From Lepidostoma basale (taxonomy: Eukaryota > Arthropoda > Insecta > Trichoptera > Lepidostomatidae): 64,000 nucleotides of DNA. The notes beneath the pieces were generated by a model. That model was not told where the DNA came from. It did no database searches and saw only the letters and a list, made by a program, of their open reading frames with translations. The stretch spans positions 372,001-436,000 of the forward strand of contig JAHDVF020000587.1 of assembly GCA_022606425.2 (NCBI GenBank). The letters are read 5' to 3'. Positions 23,102 to 34,108 of the stretch are shown here, one piece after another (positions within the stretch are counted from its first letter, which is position 1; every line of letters begins with the position of its first letter). The position numbers were made by a program, and so were the translations under genes.

Positions 23102-24714
23102 TAAAATCGTCAGAAAAAATATTTACATTAACCGCAGCGAATCAACGCTTAAAATATATCCAAACAATAAAATATATTACTTGACAAAATAAAAACGCAT
23201 AAATCACGCATTCGCGCTCCACACGGAAAAACACTGGCTAAACAGCTCGAAAAGTGGCGGCCATTTTTAATAGACTATTCTAGTCAGAGACATTGCACAA
23301 TAACTGATATTATTGTCTATGGATCAATCAAGATAATTTTTATTATTTATATATATTTTTTTACTTAAAATAAATCATTTTAGGTTTCGGGCATGAACCC
23401 TTTAGTATTATTTATTTATTTTAATTCTACATAAGTTTATCGTGATGTTGGTCAAATTCGTGAACAATTAAAGCAAAATGAAAACTTTTTTTGAAATGGT
23501 CAACGTTTAAAATATAAATCATTATTGTTACGCATTTCAGAAGCAATAATAAATGAAAAACATGTGAGTTATAGGGGTCCAAGTCATCATCATCATCGGT
23601 TGTCCCTCGTGTCCGAGGATGACTGTCCTTCACGGTTGTGGGTCTGCATGTGACTGAATAGCCCAATCCTGGACCCACATATTCTAGGGCATCTGGGGCA
23701 GGGGAAGGCGCTTGTAATGGAGCCGTGACCGTCTCCCAGTGGTCTTTTCTTTCTCCTCCTCCTCCTATTTGCGACGTCGTCTCTGCGCTATGCTTCAAAG
23801 TCATGTGTGCCTCTATGTACTGCTGTTCTCCATCTAGGTCTGTCCTCTGCAGTCTTTTCCCAGCAATCACAGTCGATGCCAGTTTTTTTTAGGTTTCCTT
23901 TAAGGGAGTCCATAAAGTGTTTACTCTGACCACCGTGTGAGCGTTTCCCTTAGGTAAGCTGAGAGTACAAAATCTTCCTTGGGAGTCTTGTCTCAGGCAT
24001 TCTGACGACGTGACCAGCTCAGTGCAGTTGTTTTTGAAAAATGGCAGTCTCAATACTTGTCATATTGACCTCAGCAAGTATGCTGTCATTTGTCCGTTTG
24101 TCCTGCCGTAGGGGTCCAAGTATATAATAGGTGTCCACACAAACGCAAATTAATACATAATGGTATGTTTAAAGTTTTAAAACGTGATATCCGTACAACA
24201 AAATGTTACTTATCTAATGCGTTATTTAGGCACATTAGCGTTTTTGCTAAATATTAAAGTCTAGGTAAAAATAATTTCTCAATGTTATCTATTTCATATA
24301 TTGAGAAATTGCCCTAGATAATGCATTTTGTCATTTTTTTAAAAGCTAATTGTGCTGATAAATAGTATATTCTCAACCTTAAATTAATATCGAAGATTTC
24401 GAGACAAATTGTTACACCCACGAAAAAATCATTAGACCCACAATATTGTTACACAAATTTAAAGTTTCACCTTATCACGAGATGCCACTGGAATTTCTGT
24501 CATTCCATAGTTGGCCGTTGACTCGGGACGATAATATTTTGGTAAGTGAAATTGTTTTCTGTGACACTGTCAAGTTGTCTTGTGTATCTTGAATCATTCT
24601 ATATAATTACATATAATATTTACTACTTATGCAACAGTTTTTCATAAGAAAGTATTATATTTGTTTGTGTAGATCTAAGAAACGAAATACATCGCTGTGG
24701 TATTTCTACCCACT
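23102..24714. promoter_or_regulatory. Divergent intergenic region between Upf1 and the BTBD1/2 gene
   Basis: About 1.6 kb separates the two head-to-head start codons, so both promoters should lie here (inference). The Upf1-proximal 200 bases include a short GC-richer stretch near 23200-23270. The centre holds a LINE 3' end (23577-24118). I saw no convincing TATA box or other named core element for either gene. A non-coding first exon for either transcript cannot be excluded. Confidence 0.4.
23577..24118 (-). mobile_element. LINE 3' end with C-terminal zinc-finger-type tail (decayed)
   Basis: The minus-strand ORF remnant includes RLQRTDLDGEQQYIEAHMTL and a tail running into repeated GAT. The layout matches arthropod LINE ORFs that end in a degenerate Cys2His2 stretch followed by a GAT-type tail. 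It lies between the Upf1 and BTBD1/2 start codons. Confidence 0.65.
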
Positions 24715-27700
24715 ATGGCGAATCCTTCAAGAAATAATGATTTTCACAGATTGGTATCTCATGCGATGAATTTAAGACTCGAGGGTAACCAATCTGTTAA
24801 TGATGTTCCACAAAATATGCAACCATCCAAGCGCCTCGGCTGGCAGCCGGCGGTTCCCGAGCGGGAAGACTCGGCGTCGGAAGCCAACAGCGAATCTCAG
24901 GACGACCCCTTTCGCTCCACCAACTCCGAGCAGCCAGCCTATAACTGGCAAGCTACTAAGTCGACTCTGAAGGATCGATTGGCGTTCCTTTTTAACAGTG
25001 AAATATTGTGCGATGTCTACTTTCTTGTCGGTAAAGATACTCAGCAGCAACGTTTCCCTGCACACAAGTTTGTGTTATCAGTTGGTAGTGCCGTATTTGA
25101 TGCTATGTTTAACGGTTCTTTGGCTGCTAATTCCGGTGAAATAGAAATTCCCGATGTAGAGCCGGCTGCTTTCTTGCATCTTCTAAAGTTTTTGTACACG
25201 GATGAGGTTCAGATCGGACCAGAAACGGTAATGACAACGTTGTACACAGCTAAAAAATATGCTGTTTCTGCTCTCGAAGAACATTGTGTGGATTTCCTTA
25301 AGAATAATCTGGGTAGTGACAATGCATTTCTCCTCCTGACGCAAGCTAAATTATTTGATGAACCCCAGTTGGCTGCACTCTGTTTGGACATGATTGATAA
25401 ACATACCGCGGATGCGTTAAATGCTGATGGATTCACCGACATTGATCAAGACACTTTGAATGCAGTATTGGAAAGGTATTGTTGTATTTTTATATCTTAC
25501 CCATTTAAAACATTCTCTTAAATTCTATTCACAAGTTAATGATATAAACATTTTTCAAATATGAACTGAACATATTTTAAGTTATTGTTTGTATAGTTTA
25601 TTTAACCAATTTTCATTTTAGAATAATAGAACCAAAAATATCAGGAGATTTTATTTTTTATTTAACCCCTTATAGGTCATAAGCTAAAAATGGATGTTTT
25701 TGAGACAGGCAACATTAAGGTCTATATTTCTATAATTGTTCAAGTTATAAACCCCCTATGGGTTTTAATTATTCTCAGATAACATACAGAGGTCTTGAAT
25801 CTAACCAACCACCCTGAATTCGCACGTATTGAGCAGATGACGAATAATGCGTCCCGGTCAGTATCTGAGTTATCTGACCGAGACGCATTATTCGTCATCT
25901 GCTCAATATGTGCGAACTTCAGGGCGGTTGGTTAGATTCAAGACCTCTGTATGTTATCTGAGAATGATTAAAACCCATTAGGGGGTTTATAACTCAAAAC
26001 TAACTGATTTTAGCTTATGACCTATAAAGGGTTAAAGAATTTACATAATTTAAAAGTTGTCTAGTTAAATAAAGAGGCGATCTCAGTTCGTTAGTTTACC
26101 TTATGTGACGCAAACAAGTTGAAATGTGCGAGCAGTGCTCCGGTTGGCGCGATACAATACATGCGCCACGCGCGAACACTGCTCGTTCAAAAGCATTAAG
26201 TGGTTAATGGTTGAAATATGATCCAAATACTGGAATTATACTGTTTCATTTTAGTGTAGACAGGTTATATTGTTTCAATTCAATGTTTCAAAGACACTCT
26301 TTAAATTGTTTCAATTCAATGTTTCAGAGACACTCTTTATATTGTTCGTTTCAATGTTTCAGAGACACTCTTTATATTGTTTGTTTCAATGTTTCAGAGA
26401 CACTCTGCGAATAAGAGAAGTGAAAATATTTTCAGCTGTATTTCGCTGGTCTGAAGCCGAATGTGTTCGACAGCATTTACCCATTACGGCAGATAACCAG
26501 AGATCCGTTATCGGAATAGCATTCAATAAGATTAGATTCCCATTAATGTCCGTGGAGGAATTTGCGACGGGCCCAGCTCAAAGTGGAATATTAACAGATC
26601 GAGAGTGCGTCCAGCTCTTCTTATACTACATTGTAAACCCGAAGCCCAGCGTAGACTTCTTGGATCTACCTAGGTGTTGTATGACGGGCAAAGAGCAGAC
26701 ACTCCACAGGTGATTCTTTAGTTGTGTTGAGGTTTGGTTATTGAGAGAGATTTATGATTTAAATGTAAATATGTATTAATAGTTCAGTTTAGATCTACGG
26801 TACACATTGTGAATGTTAAAACTTCATAGGAAATACAACACAGTATATGATGTGTATCGTAGATATTTGAAATAGATCGTCTTTCGTTCATTTTAATGTT
26901 AAAATATTATGTTAGTATAATGTTAGTATTGTATATCTATTGTTATTATATGAAAAACATTGTTAACCATTTATACTCCCTAATTATTTTCGAAAGTCAA
27001 AATATGACATTCAGTATTTGAAAGAAATAAATCAGATTTAATCTATTTCTTTAAATTGTTTCTGTGTATAATGTAAAGTCTAGTTCGACATAAGAGTTGG
27101 TTAAGAAATACTATGCCTAGCCACACTCGAAATAGGGGTGGTAAGCAGTGGCGGTACTCCCATAGAAGGCTTGCGTAACAAATTTTGAATCAAAACCCCC
27201 AAATCTAAGTAATCATGCCCCCGCATAAACCAACAACCCACCAAATCACCTTCCAACAATGTTCCCATCACACGTAAGAGGAATAGCCTACAAGATCTGA
27301 ACCTCTGTAAGCCAAAAGAAGTTTTGATTCAAAATTTCTTATGCAAGCCGGGCTTCTGGGCTTCTATGGGAGTACCGCCACTGGTCGTAAGGGTTAATAT
27401 TATTTTGTCAAATGCTCTGTAATGATTCTTACTTTTACCCACGATTCAAATAAACTTACAATACAATACAAACCATCACACCGTTTATCCGCAAGGGTAG
27501 GCAGAGAGAAAGGACCGCCACACTACTCTATCCTGACAAACCTCTCTAGTTCCTCCACATTCATACAACGAGTCTTACACGCACGTCGATTCCTCCGACT
27601 TCTAACATGACCAACCTTTAAAATTTGATTAATCTGGTTATGCCATGTTTTCCTCGGTCTGCCTCGACTCTGTACCCCATTTACATAATTAACGTATACT

Positions 27701-30700
27701 TTCTTAACCATTCTTTCTCCATCCATGCGTTCCATATGTCCGAACCAACGCAGTGACCCTTTCATGATTTTGTTCATAATACCTTCTTTTGCTCTACATT
27801 CCTTTCTAATATCAGCATTTGAGATTCTGTCGTATATCATTCTACCACACGTACGTCTTAGGGACCTCATCTCTACCGCATTTATTCTGCTCCCATCTTT
27901 CTTCTGCCAGTTCCATGCTTCGCTTCCATACATAAGGATTGGGACCAGAACTCCATTGTGAACGGCAATTTTGGCTTTCATTGATAAATTCTTGTTTCGA
28001 ATAACTATTTTTAAAGCTCCATTCACTCTGTTACCCGCACCAACCCTTCTTTCAACATCACTGTCCGTTCGGCCACCCGCTGTGAACATGCTACCTAAAT
28101 ACACAAATTCCCTTTTAATTATAATTATCTTACCATGGTTTTACTTTATACGGTATAATGTATTAATTAATGAACAACTTCTTTTTGATATGTATTTCTA
28201 AAATCATATACTCAAATAACCTAAAAATATTGAAATTAACAACCAGTCCCTCTATATGTAATATTAAAATATTCCATTTTTGTAGGTTCATCCACACGGA
28301 ATCACGCTGGGGCTACAGTGGCAGCTCTGACAGAATCCGCTTCATGGTGGATCAGAGAATATTTGTTGTAGGATTCGGACTTTATGGATCATTCTTTGGC
28401 TCATCCGAATATGAAGTCAACATTCAGGTTGGTCTATTTTCCTTTGGTGAATTTTTCCCGATTAATACAGACACTCCCAATTTTTATGGATGGATGGTGA
28501 TCAGAAAACATGAAAAAATGCCTTTGGCGTTATCCTTTGTCAACCTTCGTGGTAAGTGCATTGACTGCCACCCCTAAGGTTCCGGGTTCAATTCCCGGCG
28601 AGGGCAGTGTGATCACACTATCTTTGGTCTGGTGTAGAATTCACGTGGCAGTAAAATGGCGATAGATTAGCTACCTATCACATGTCACGAGAATCACTAA
28701 CTAACTAACTAACCATCACGCCGTCTCTCCGAAGGGGTAGGTAGAAACAATGGACTGCCACACTTTTCTTTCCTGACATATTTCTCTCGCTTTCTCAACA
28801 TTCATACATCATATTTGATTTATTTGATCGTGCCACGTTTTCCTCGGTCTTCCTCTATTTCTGGTTCCATTTACATCATTAACATATAATTTTTTTACCA
28901 TTCTTTCTTCATTCATTCTTTCCATATGTCCAAACCATCTTAATGATCCTTTCATTATTTTGTTCATAACACCATCATTCGCACCGCATGCACTTCTTAT
29001 ACTCGTATTTTCATTCGACACTCCATCATACACAGAGTATCCACACATTTTTCTAAGAGATCTCATTTCTACTGCATTTATTCTACTTTTACCCTTTTTT
29101 TGCCAGTTCCATGCTTCGCTTCCATACATAAGGGTCGGTAGAAGAACACCATTGTGCACTTTCATTCAAGCTTTTTTGGATAGGTTTTTGTTTGCGATGA
29201 CAACTTTAAATATCAATGTATCTATTTTATTAACACAATTTAGTAAATGTAATTATAAGTTTGATTATTATAATTTGTTTGAAAATTTTCAGATCATTCA
29301 CACCGGAACAAAGAAGGTCTGTGGAGCGAATAATACTTCATTTGGCAGTGACGGATCAGACGACACTTTCCGAGCCATGTTCAAAGATCCCATAGAAATA
29401 TCTCCTAACACTTCATATATTGCCAGTGCAACATTAAAGGTACTCGATTTTATTTTTATATTATTAATTCGTTTTAACCTTCCCTCATCGATGCTGTGTA
29501 GCCAGTTCAAATATGATGCCTCAGATGGTTAGGACACCTCCAGCGAATGGAAGAAAACCATAAATAAAAAAGGTTTTTTAACACCTGACCAAGGACCTGG
29601 CAAGGCGAAGTGTGAGAAGGTCAAACTAAAGTGGATGGATGTCAGGAAGGAATATCTCAGGGCACTTGAAGTTGTTAATTTGTAGAATGCGGGCAATAGA
29701 CCAGGGAGAGTGAGGAAAAATTGTGGAGGAAGCCAAGGCACTTAGCGGGCTGTAGCGCCGGTAATGTTGGTGAAGCTAGTACACATTGCTTCTAATAACT
29801 TTAATATCTCTATTAATGTAATATATTCTCAAATCAGATTTTTGTAATTCCACTGTTGTACATTTACGCATTTCAATCTTTGTTTGGAGGGATTTTGGCA
29901 TTTCCACGCTTGCCATGCGGGTTGGTGTGTATTACTTTCAGCCACTAAAAACCGGAAAATACCAATCAACCTGAAACTAAAAGTTTATGAAGCCTGTGTT
30001 CTGCCAGTTGGTACTTATGGTCTTGAAACTATAACATTGCCCAAGCAAAGTGCCGAGACCCAAAGACCCGTGGAAAGAGTCATGTTAGGAATTAGCCTAA
30101 GAGTCAGAAACGATACGGTGAGATAAAAAACAAAGGTCACTGACATCATCCACCGGGTGGCGACTCTAAAATGGCGATGGGCAGGTCACATAGCCAGAAG
30201 CTCAGACGAAAAATGGACAAGAAGACTGCTGACTTGGAGACCGTGGACGGCAAAGAGTAGTGCAGGGCGACCGTAACTAGGATGGAAGGATGATCTGAAC
30301 ATGTCGAAATAACCTGGATGCAGTCTGCATAAGACTGAGTGACTTGGAAGCGAATGGAGGAGGCCTTTTTCCAGGACAGGAATAGGCTGAAGAAGAAGAC
30401 ATTTATGCATCAATTGAAATATATCACAACCCGAGAGGACTGCAAGTTTCAATATGTGATTAGATGGGGGTGACAAAGTGTTTTCAACATGTCCAGAGAA
30501 TGAATTCTACAAGAATTCCATACATTGCACTACTCGGAATACCAGATGGGCGGTATCCACCAGGGAGACCCCCAAAATGTTGGAGAGATAGCTGGAGTTC
30601 AGCACCACAAGAGAAGAATCCTGTAATAACAGACTATTAATTCTAAAACATGAAGAAGAAGATATTATTACCTTATAAATTCTAAAGTACTTTTTTTTGT

Positions 30701-31009
30701 TTACTATTAAATATCTCACCGCGCATGAGGACACCATATCACAGAACCACTTTCAAGTCTGCTCCTAACCAATGAGTCGTACGAGTATAGGACTCTGATC
30801 AGATTGGGATATCTGAAGTTTTATTTATTGTGTTTATTTAATGCATTCAGGGTCCGGACTCGTACTATGGAACTAGGGGACAGAGGAAGGTGGTAGTGGA
30901 TTGCCCCATGGGTGAGAAGGTGGTCTTCCAGTTTGCGTATGCCGCGGGAAACAACAACGGAACATCCGCCGACGACGGTCAAATTCCAGCTATCATATTC
31001 TACACCTAA
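24715..31009 (+). CDS. BTBD2: BTB-BACK-PHR protein, BTBD1/BTBD2 type
   Basis: Five exons, 24715-25475, 26398-26709, 28286-28427, 29293-29439 and 30851-31009, join in frame to 1521 nt (506 aa). A variable acidic N-terminus is followed by the BTB/POZ domain at about residues 97-197 ([30 protein letters not shown]). The BACK region spans about 202-355 and the PHR domain about 358-506 ([13 protein letters not shown], ending [11 protein letters not shown]). The sequence is closer to BTBD1/BTBD2 than to BTBD3/6, for example YNWQATK before BTB and GPAQSGIL in BACK. The family acts as cytoplasmic adaptors for Cullin-3 ubiquitin ligases, and BTBD1/2 are reported to bind topoisomerase I (family knowledge). 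A GTG 18 nt upstream is ignored because ATG 24715 opens the usual N-terminus. The acceptor of exon 2 lies in a 35-bp tandem repeat. The symbol is by similarity; insects probably have one co-orthologue of BTBD1 and BTBD2. Confidence 0.95.
25662..26035. mobile_element. TTAA-flanked hairpin MITE (piggyBac type)
   Basis: TTAA at both ends. Terminal inverted repeats are ccccttataggtcataagct and its complement, with long, nearly perfect arms meeting near 25865, so the whole 374 bp can fold on itself. No ORF. Intron 1 of the BTBD1/2 gene. Confidence 0.8.
26269..26410 (+). repeat. 35-bp tandem repeat carrying the exon 2 acceptor
   Basis: Four units of about 35 bp, each with caatgtttcagagacactct or a one-base variant. 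The last unit is the true 3' splice site (AG at 26396-26397) plus the first bases of exon 2. Units 2 and 3 keep AG (26326-26327, 26361-26362). Unit 1 has AA instead. Confidence 0.92.
27146..27383. mobile_element. hAT-like MITE
   Basis: 238 bp with inverted ends cagtggcggtactcccatag. The 8-bp flanks gtggtaag and gtcgtaag differ at one base, as expected for an old hAT duplication. A truncated relative is at 49013-49137. BTBD1/2 intron 2. Confidence 0.8.
27471..28112 (-). mobile_element. LINE-A copy with open 193-aa frame
   Basis: Minus-strand ORF 27523-28104 ([20 protein letters not shown] to [10 protein letters not shown]). Subfamily with [15 protein letters not shown]. The tail is eroded. 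BTBD1/2 intron 2. Confidence 0.9.
28555..28692 (+). mobile_element. tRNA-derived SINE
   Basis: Best-preserved copy: a tRNA-like head with B-box ggttccgggttcaattcc, then gaccaaag-type body (reverse complement at 28620-28640) and an AT tail. A LINE-A tail adjoins it directly. BTBD1/2 intron 3. Confidence 0.75.
28697..29212 (-). mobile_element. LINE-A copy
   Basis: TTAG tail at left; minus-strand ORF 28809-29165 ([20 protein letters not shown]). Subfamily [16 protein letters not shown]. It ends 80 nt before BTBD1/2 exon 4. Confidence 0.88.
29520..29775 (+). mobile_element. Decayed LINE C-terminus
   Basis: Frame-broken remnant of an RT C-terminal region (gacacctccagcgaatgg, then aagtggatggatgtcagg) ending in a short gctgtagcgccgg motif that recurs near 15580. 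BTBD1/2 intron 4. Confidence 0.5.
29884..30400 (+). mobile_element. LINE fragment, family D
   Basis: 80-aa frame ([38 protein letters not shown]) continuing with frameshifts to [20 protein letters not shown]. Related pieces: 37110-37440, 39340-39525 (plus) and 50490-51060 (minus). Confidence 0.8.
30470..30665 (+). mobile_element. LINE fragment, family F
   Basis: A GDKVFQHVQRM...[22 protein letters not shown] frame, the C-terminal end of an RT ORF, related to 52700-53165. Confidence 0.6.
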
Positions 31010-31451
31010 TTCGATATTGTATTTGTTATACGACTTCTATTTATTTATTTTTCTTTCATGAAACATGCAAATACGTTTCTGTATTTGCATTCGTAATTAT
31101 AAAGCTAATTATGCGACCCATTTATTGGTACTGACTTAAAATATTTAATCGCGTAAAGATTATAAAATCAAAATATATAATATTGTAAAGTAGATCTCTA
31201 TTATTTTTATGTATTTAAATGAACTTGTAGCTACTATTGTATTAGTGGAGTCTGTAGTCTGGATGAAATTTGGCATGATATATTGAGTTTGCGTGATGGA
31301 CATTCAATCTATATATATATAATTACCACTGTGATGGATCAGTCAACTTGTACTGATCATAAATGTATTGTGTATGTTTATTATTGTTTTGTGCTTTTAT
31401 TTTAACGGAAGATGAGAGTTTTTAGATATTTTGGGGTCAATTTCTCCATTA

Positions 31452-31457
31452 AATAAA
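31452..31457 (+). terminator. Candidate poly(A) signal of the BTBD1/2 gene
   Basis: An AATAAA hexamer about 440 nt after the stop codon, just before a fold-back element that begins at about 31481. It is a candidate only, because AT-rich DNA gives many chance hexamers. Confidence 0.35.
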
Positions 31458-31480
31458 ACATTTTAAATGTGTATTATATA

Positions 31481-31953
31481 TTAATTGTATCTCAATAGAG
31501 ACGAAGATGCAAATTGTTTTTGGAAACAGAATATGGTCGTCGAGGCGTTTACAGGATTTATGACCTGTCATTGGTTGGGTTAAGCGATCGCTTTATGTAA
31601 TACAACATTCCTCATTCCGCCCTTCTTACGCCCACCACGTCTGACAAATAATTGCGTAGCCTTTCACATTGCATTAATAAAGATTTCTGCTTAATGCTTA
31701 CATCTAATCTTAATAGATGGCGCTAGTGTAGATTGAACTAAAATTTGTGAAGTGTTTCTCAACATAGTAGCATATATACATCTTTCAAAAATTTGGCAGA
31801 CGTGGTGGTCGTAAAAAGGGCGGAATGGGGAGTGTTGTATTACATAAAGCGATCACTTTACCCAATGAATGACAGGTCATAACTCCTGTAAACGCCTCGA
31901 CCACCATATTCTGTTTCCAAATGCATATTCGTCTCTATTGAGATATAATTAAT
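31481..31953. mobile_element. Fold-back element, family b, copy 1
   Basis: Inverted arms of about 160 bp (ttgtatctcaatagagacga at the left, its complement at 31930-31950) around a spacer of about 120 bp. No ORF. It lies between the convergent BTBD1/2 and KATNAL2 genes. Confidence 0.8.
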
Positions 31954-32786
31954 CCTTAAATGGTAAACTCGCAATGGGTAAAATCCAGTATTTGTATACA
32001 TTAAAAACAAAATGGTGTATTATATATAATTAATAAGGAATACGTTTGACATGTTTAAAAAAATACTTAATATATTTTTGTCCTTGTTACTTAATCTGAG
32101 AACTCTATTTTTAATTATTGTTTAATTTATTGTTCCCCACGATATGTTGTCTCCGTAATTTGATTGAATTTACGAAATCTACACAGGTTTTAACAAAATT
32201 TAAGACTGCAATCTGACAAGCAATGGTGTATTACGTTCAAAGCGGGTTACTTTGAATCAGCCGTGCATTTTGTAACTCGTTTAATTGTCCGAAACTCTTA
32301 TACAAGGAATTTGACTACTTCGATTTATTTTTCGATCGAACGATGTATTATTCAGTATCGTTTCTATTGCTACAAGAACGATGCACGAATAAAAGTTGTG
32401 TACTTATTTGAATATGCGAAAGGTATTTTATTATATAATCTAATTCTAATACAATTCTCCCCAAAAATGTTACCAAATATATATTCTTACATAGGTTTAT
32501 TAATATGCACATAGTGCTGATTAATTCTGTATTATTCTGTATCAGTAATTATTAAATTAGTATATTTTCGCGAATAAAATAATTAAATTATGTGATGTAA
32601 ATATACAAGGATAACATAGTATGAATTATCATTTTGATTTGGATTATATAGAATCAAAATGAATACAATTAAATTGGATTTTTTCGTGTGGCTATATTTA
32701 CATTTCTTGTAATATAAAAAAAATATTTACACAATAAATAGTAGCATCGGAAAAATAGTGTTTTTATTATTTATTTGATTGTTTTC
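31954..32786. other. Intergenic AT-rich DNA, nothing recognised
   Basis: Only chance ORFs such as 32263-32514, without similarity or codon structure that I recognise. Confidence 0.4.
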
Positions 32787-34055
32787 ACATGAAAGAACTT
32801 AAAGGTATCAATGCTGGTGCTAAGATGAGTGATTTGTCGGTAAATTATCTGCTTTATTCGGACGATGCCATTCTTGTTGCGGATAGGGTGGGCGAATTAC
32901 AAGTCTTGGTATCAAGAATGTATGAGGTAGGTCAAATGATTTAATGATGAATGTCGGAAGGGTTAATATGGGATTTTAAACACATTTACACTACGAATTA
33001 TAAGTCTTGGTATCAAGAATGTATGAGGTAGGTCAAATGATTTAATGATGAATGTCGGAAGGGTTAATATGGGATTTTAAACACATTTACACTACGAATT
33101 ATAAGTCTTGGTATCAAGAATGTATGAGGTAGGTCAAATGATTTAATGATGAATGTCGGAAGGGTTAATATGGGATTTTAAACACATTTACACTACGAAT
33201 TATAAGTCTTGGTATCAAGAATGTATGAGGTAGGTCAAATGATTTAATGATGAATGTCGGAAGGGTTAATATGGGATTTTAAACACATTTACACTACGAA
33301 TTATAAGTCTTGGTGTCGAGAATGTATGAGATATGTAAGTCAAACGATTTAATGATGAATGTCAGAAAGTCAAAGGTGTTTTTGAAAAGGAAGAGCAAAT
33401 GACAGTTTGTAATATAAGTGTGAACGAAAAGAACTTGGAACAGGTGAGGTGGCTGAACAGACAGTGATATTGAAAGAAGGGTTGGTGCGGGTAACAAAGT
33501 GAATGGAGCTTTAAAAATAGTTATTGGAAATAAGAATATATCAATGAAAGCGAAAATGCCTGTTCACAATGGAGTTCTGGTCCCAACCCTTATGTATGGA
33601 AGCGAAGCGTGGAACTGGCAGAAGAAAGATGAAAGCAGAATAAATGCAGTAGAGATGAGGTCCCTAAGACGTATGTGTGGTAGAACGGTGTACGACAGAA
33701 TCTCAAATGCTGATATTAGAAAGGAATGTAGAGCGAAAGAAGGTATTATGAACATAATTATGAAAGGATCGCTGCGTTGGTTTGGACGTATGGAGCGCAT
33801 GGGTGAAGAAAGAATAGTTAAAAAAGTATACGTTAACGATGTAAATGGAATACGGAGTCGAGGTAGACTGAGAAAAACATGACACAACCAAATTAATCAA
33901 ATTTTAAAGGTTGGTCATGTTAGAAGCCGGAAGAATCGACGTGCGTGTATGACTCGCTGTATGAATGTGGAGAAAGCTAAAGAGGTATGTCAGGAATGAG
34001 TAGTGTGACGGTCCATTCTCTCTGCCTATCCCTGCCGAAAACAGCGTGATGGTTT
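32787..34055 (+). mobile_element. LINE-A copy with internal 101-bp array
   Basis: Begins at ATG-AAA-GAA, encodes INAGAKMSDLSVNYLLYSDDAI, is interrupted by a tandem array (32901-33304) and continues as ORF 33499-33882 ([20 protein letters not shown]). It ends cgtgatggtttg in a GTT-repeat run of about 40 bp, some 20 nt from the KATNAL2 stop codon. Confidence 0.88.
32901..33304 (+). repeat. 101-bp tandem repeat, four near-identical units
   Basis: Units start at 32901, 33002, 33103 and 33204 (aagtcttggtatcaagaatg); a diverged fifth start at 33305 leads back into LINE-A. The unit contains gggttaatatgggattttaa, which also occurs at the 5' edge of the LINE-A copy at 38043-38835. Confidence 0.95.
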
Positions 34056-34108
34056 GTTGTTGTTGTTGTTATCGTTGTTGTTGTTGTTGTTTTCACAAAA
34101 TGCTGTGG

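Noticed and set aside
23427..23870. 147-residue minus-strand ORF as a host gene between Upf1 and BTBD1/2
   Set aside because: It reads the decayed C-terminal region of a LINE with a GAT-repeat tail.
24697..24714. In-frame upstream GTG start extending the BTBD1/2 N-terminus
   Set aside because: Non-ATG start in a eukaryote with a good ATG six codons later; the extension has no family support.
26270..26397. Open frame running from the tandem repeat into BTBD1/2 exon 2
   Set aside because: It is translation of the repeat units upstream of the acceptor; the phase-2 join from exon 1 enters at 26398.
32263..32514. 83-residue ORF in the BTBD1/2-KATNAL2 intergenic region
   Set aside because: No similarity, AT-driven composition, no splice or promoter context.
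32901..33304. CRISPR-like array
   Set aside because: Units of 101 bp are contiguous with no variable spacers, inside a LINE in animal DNA.
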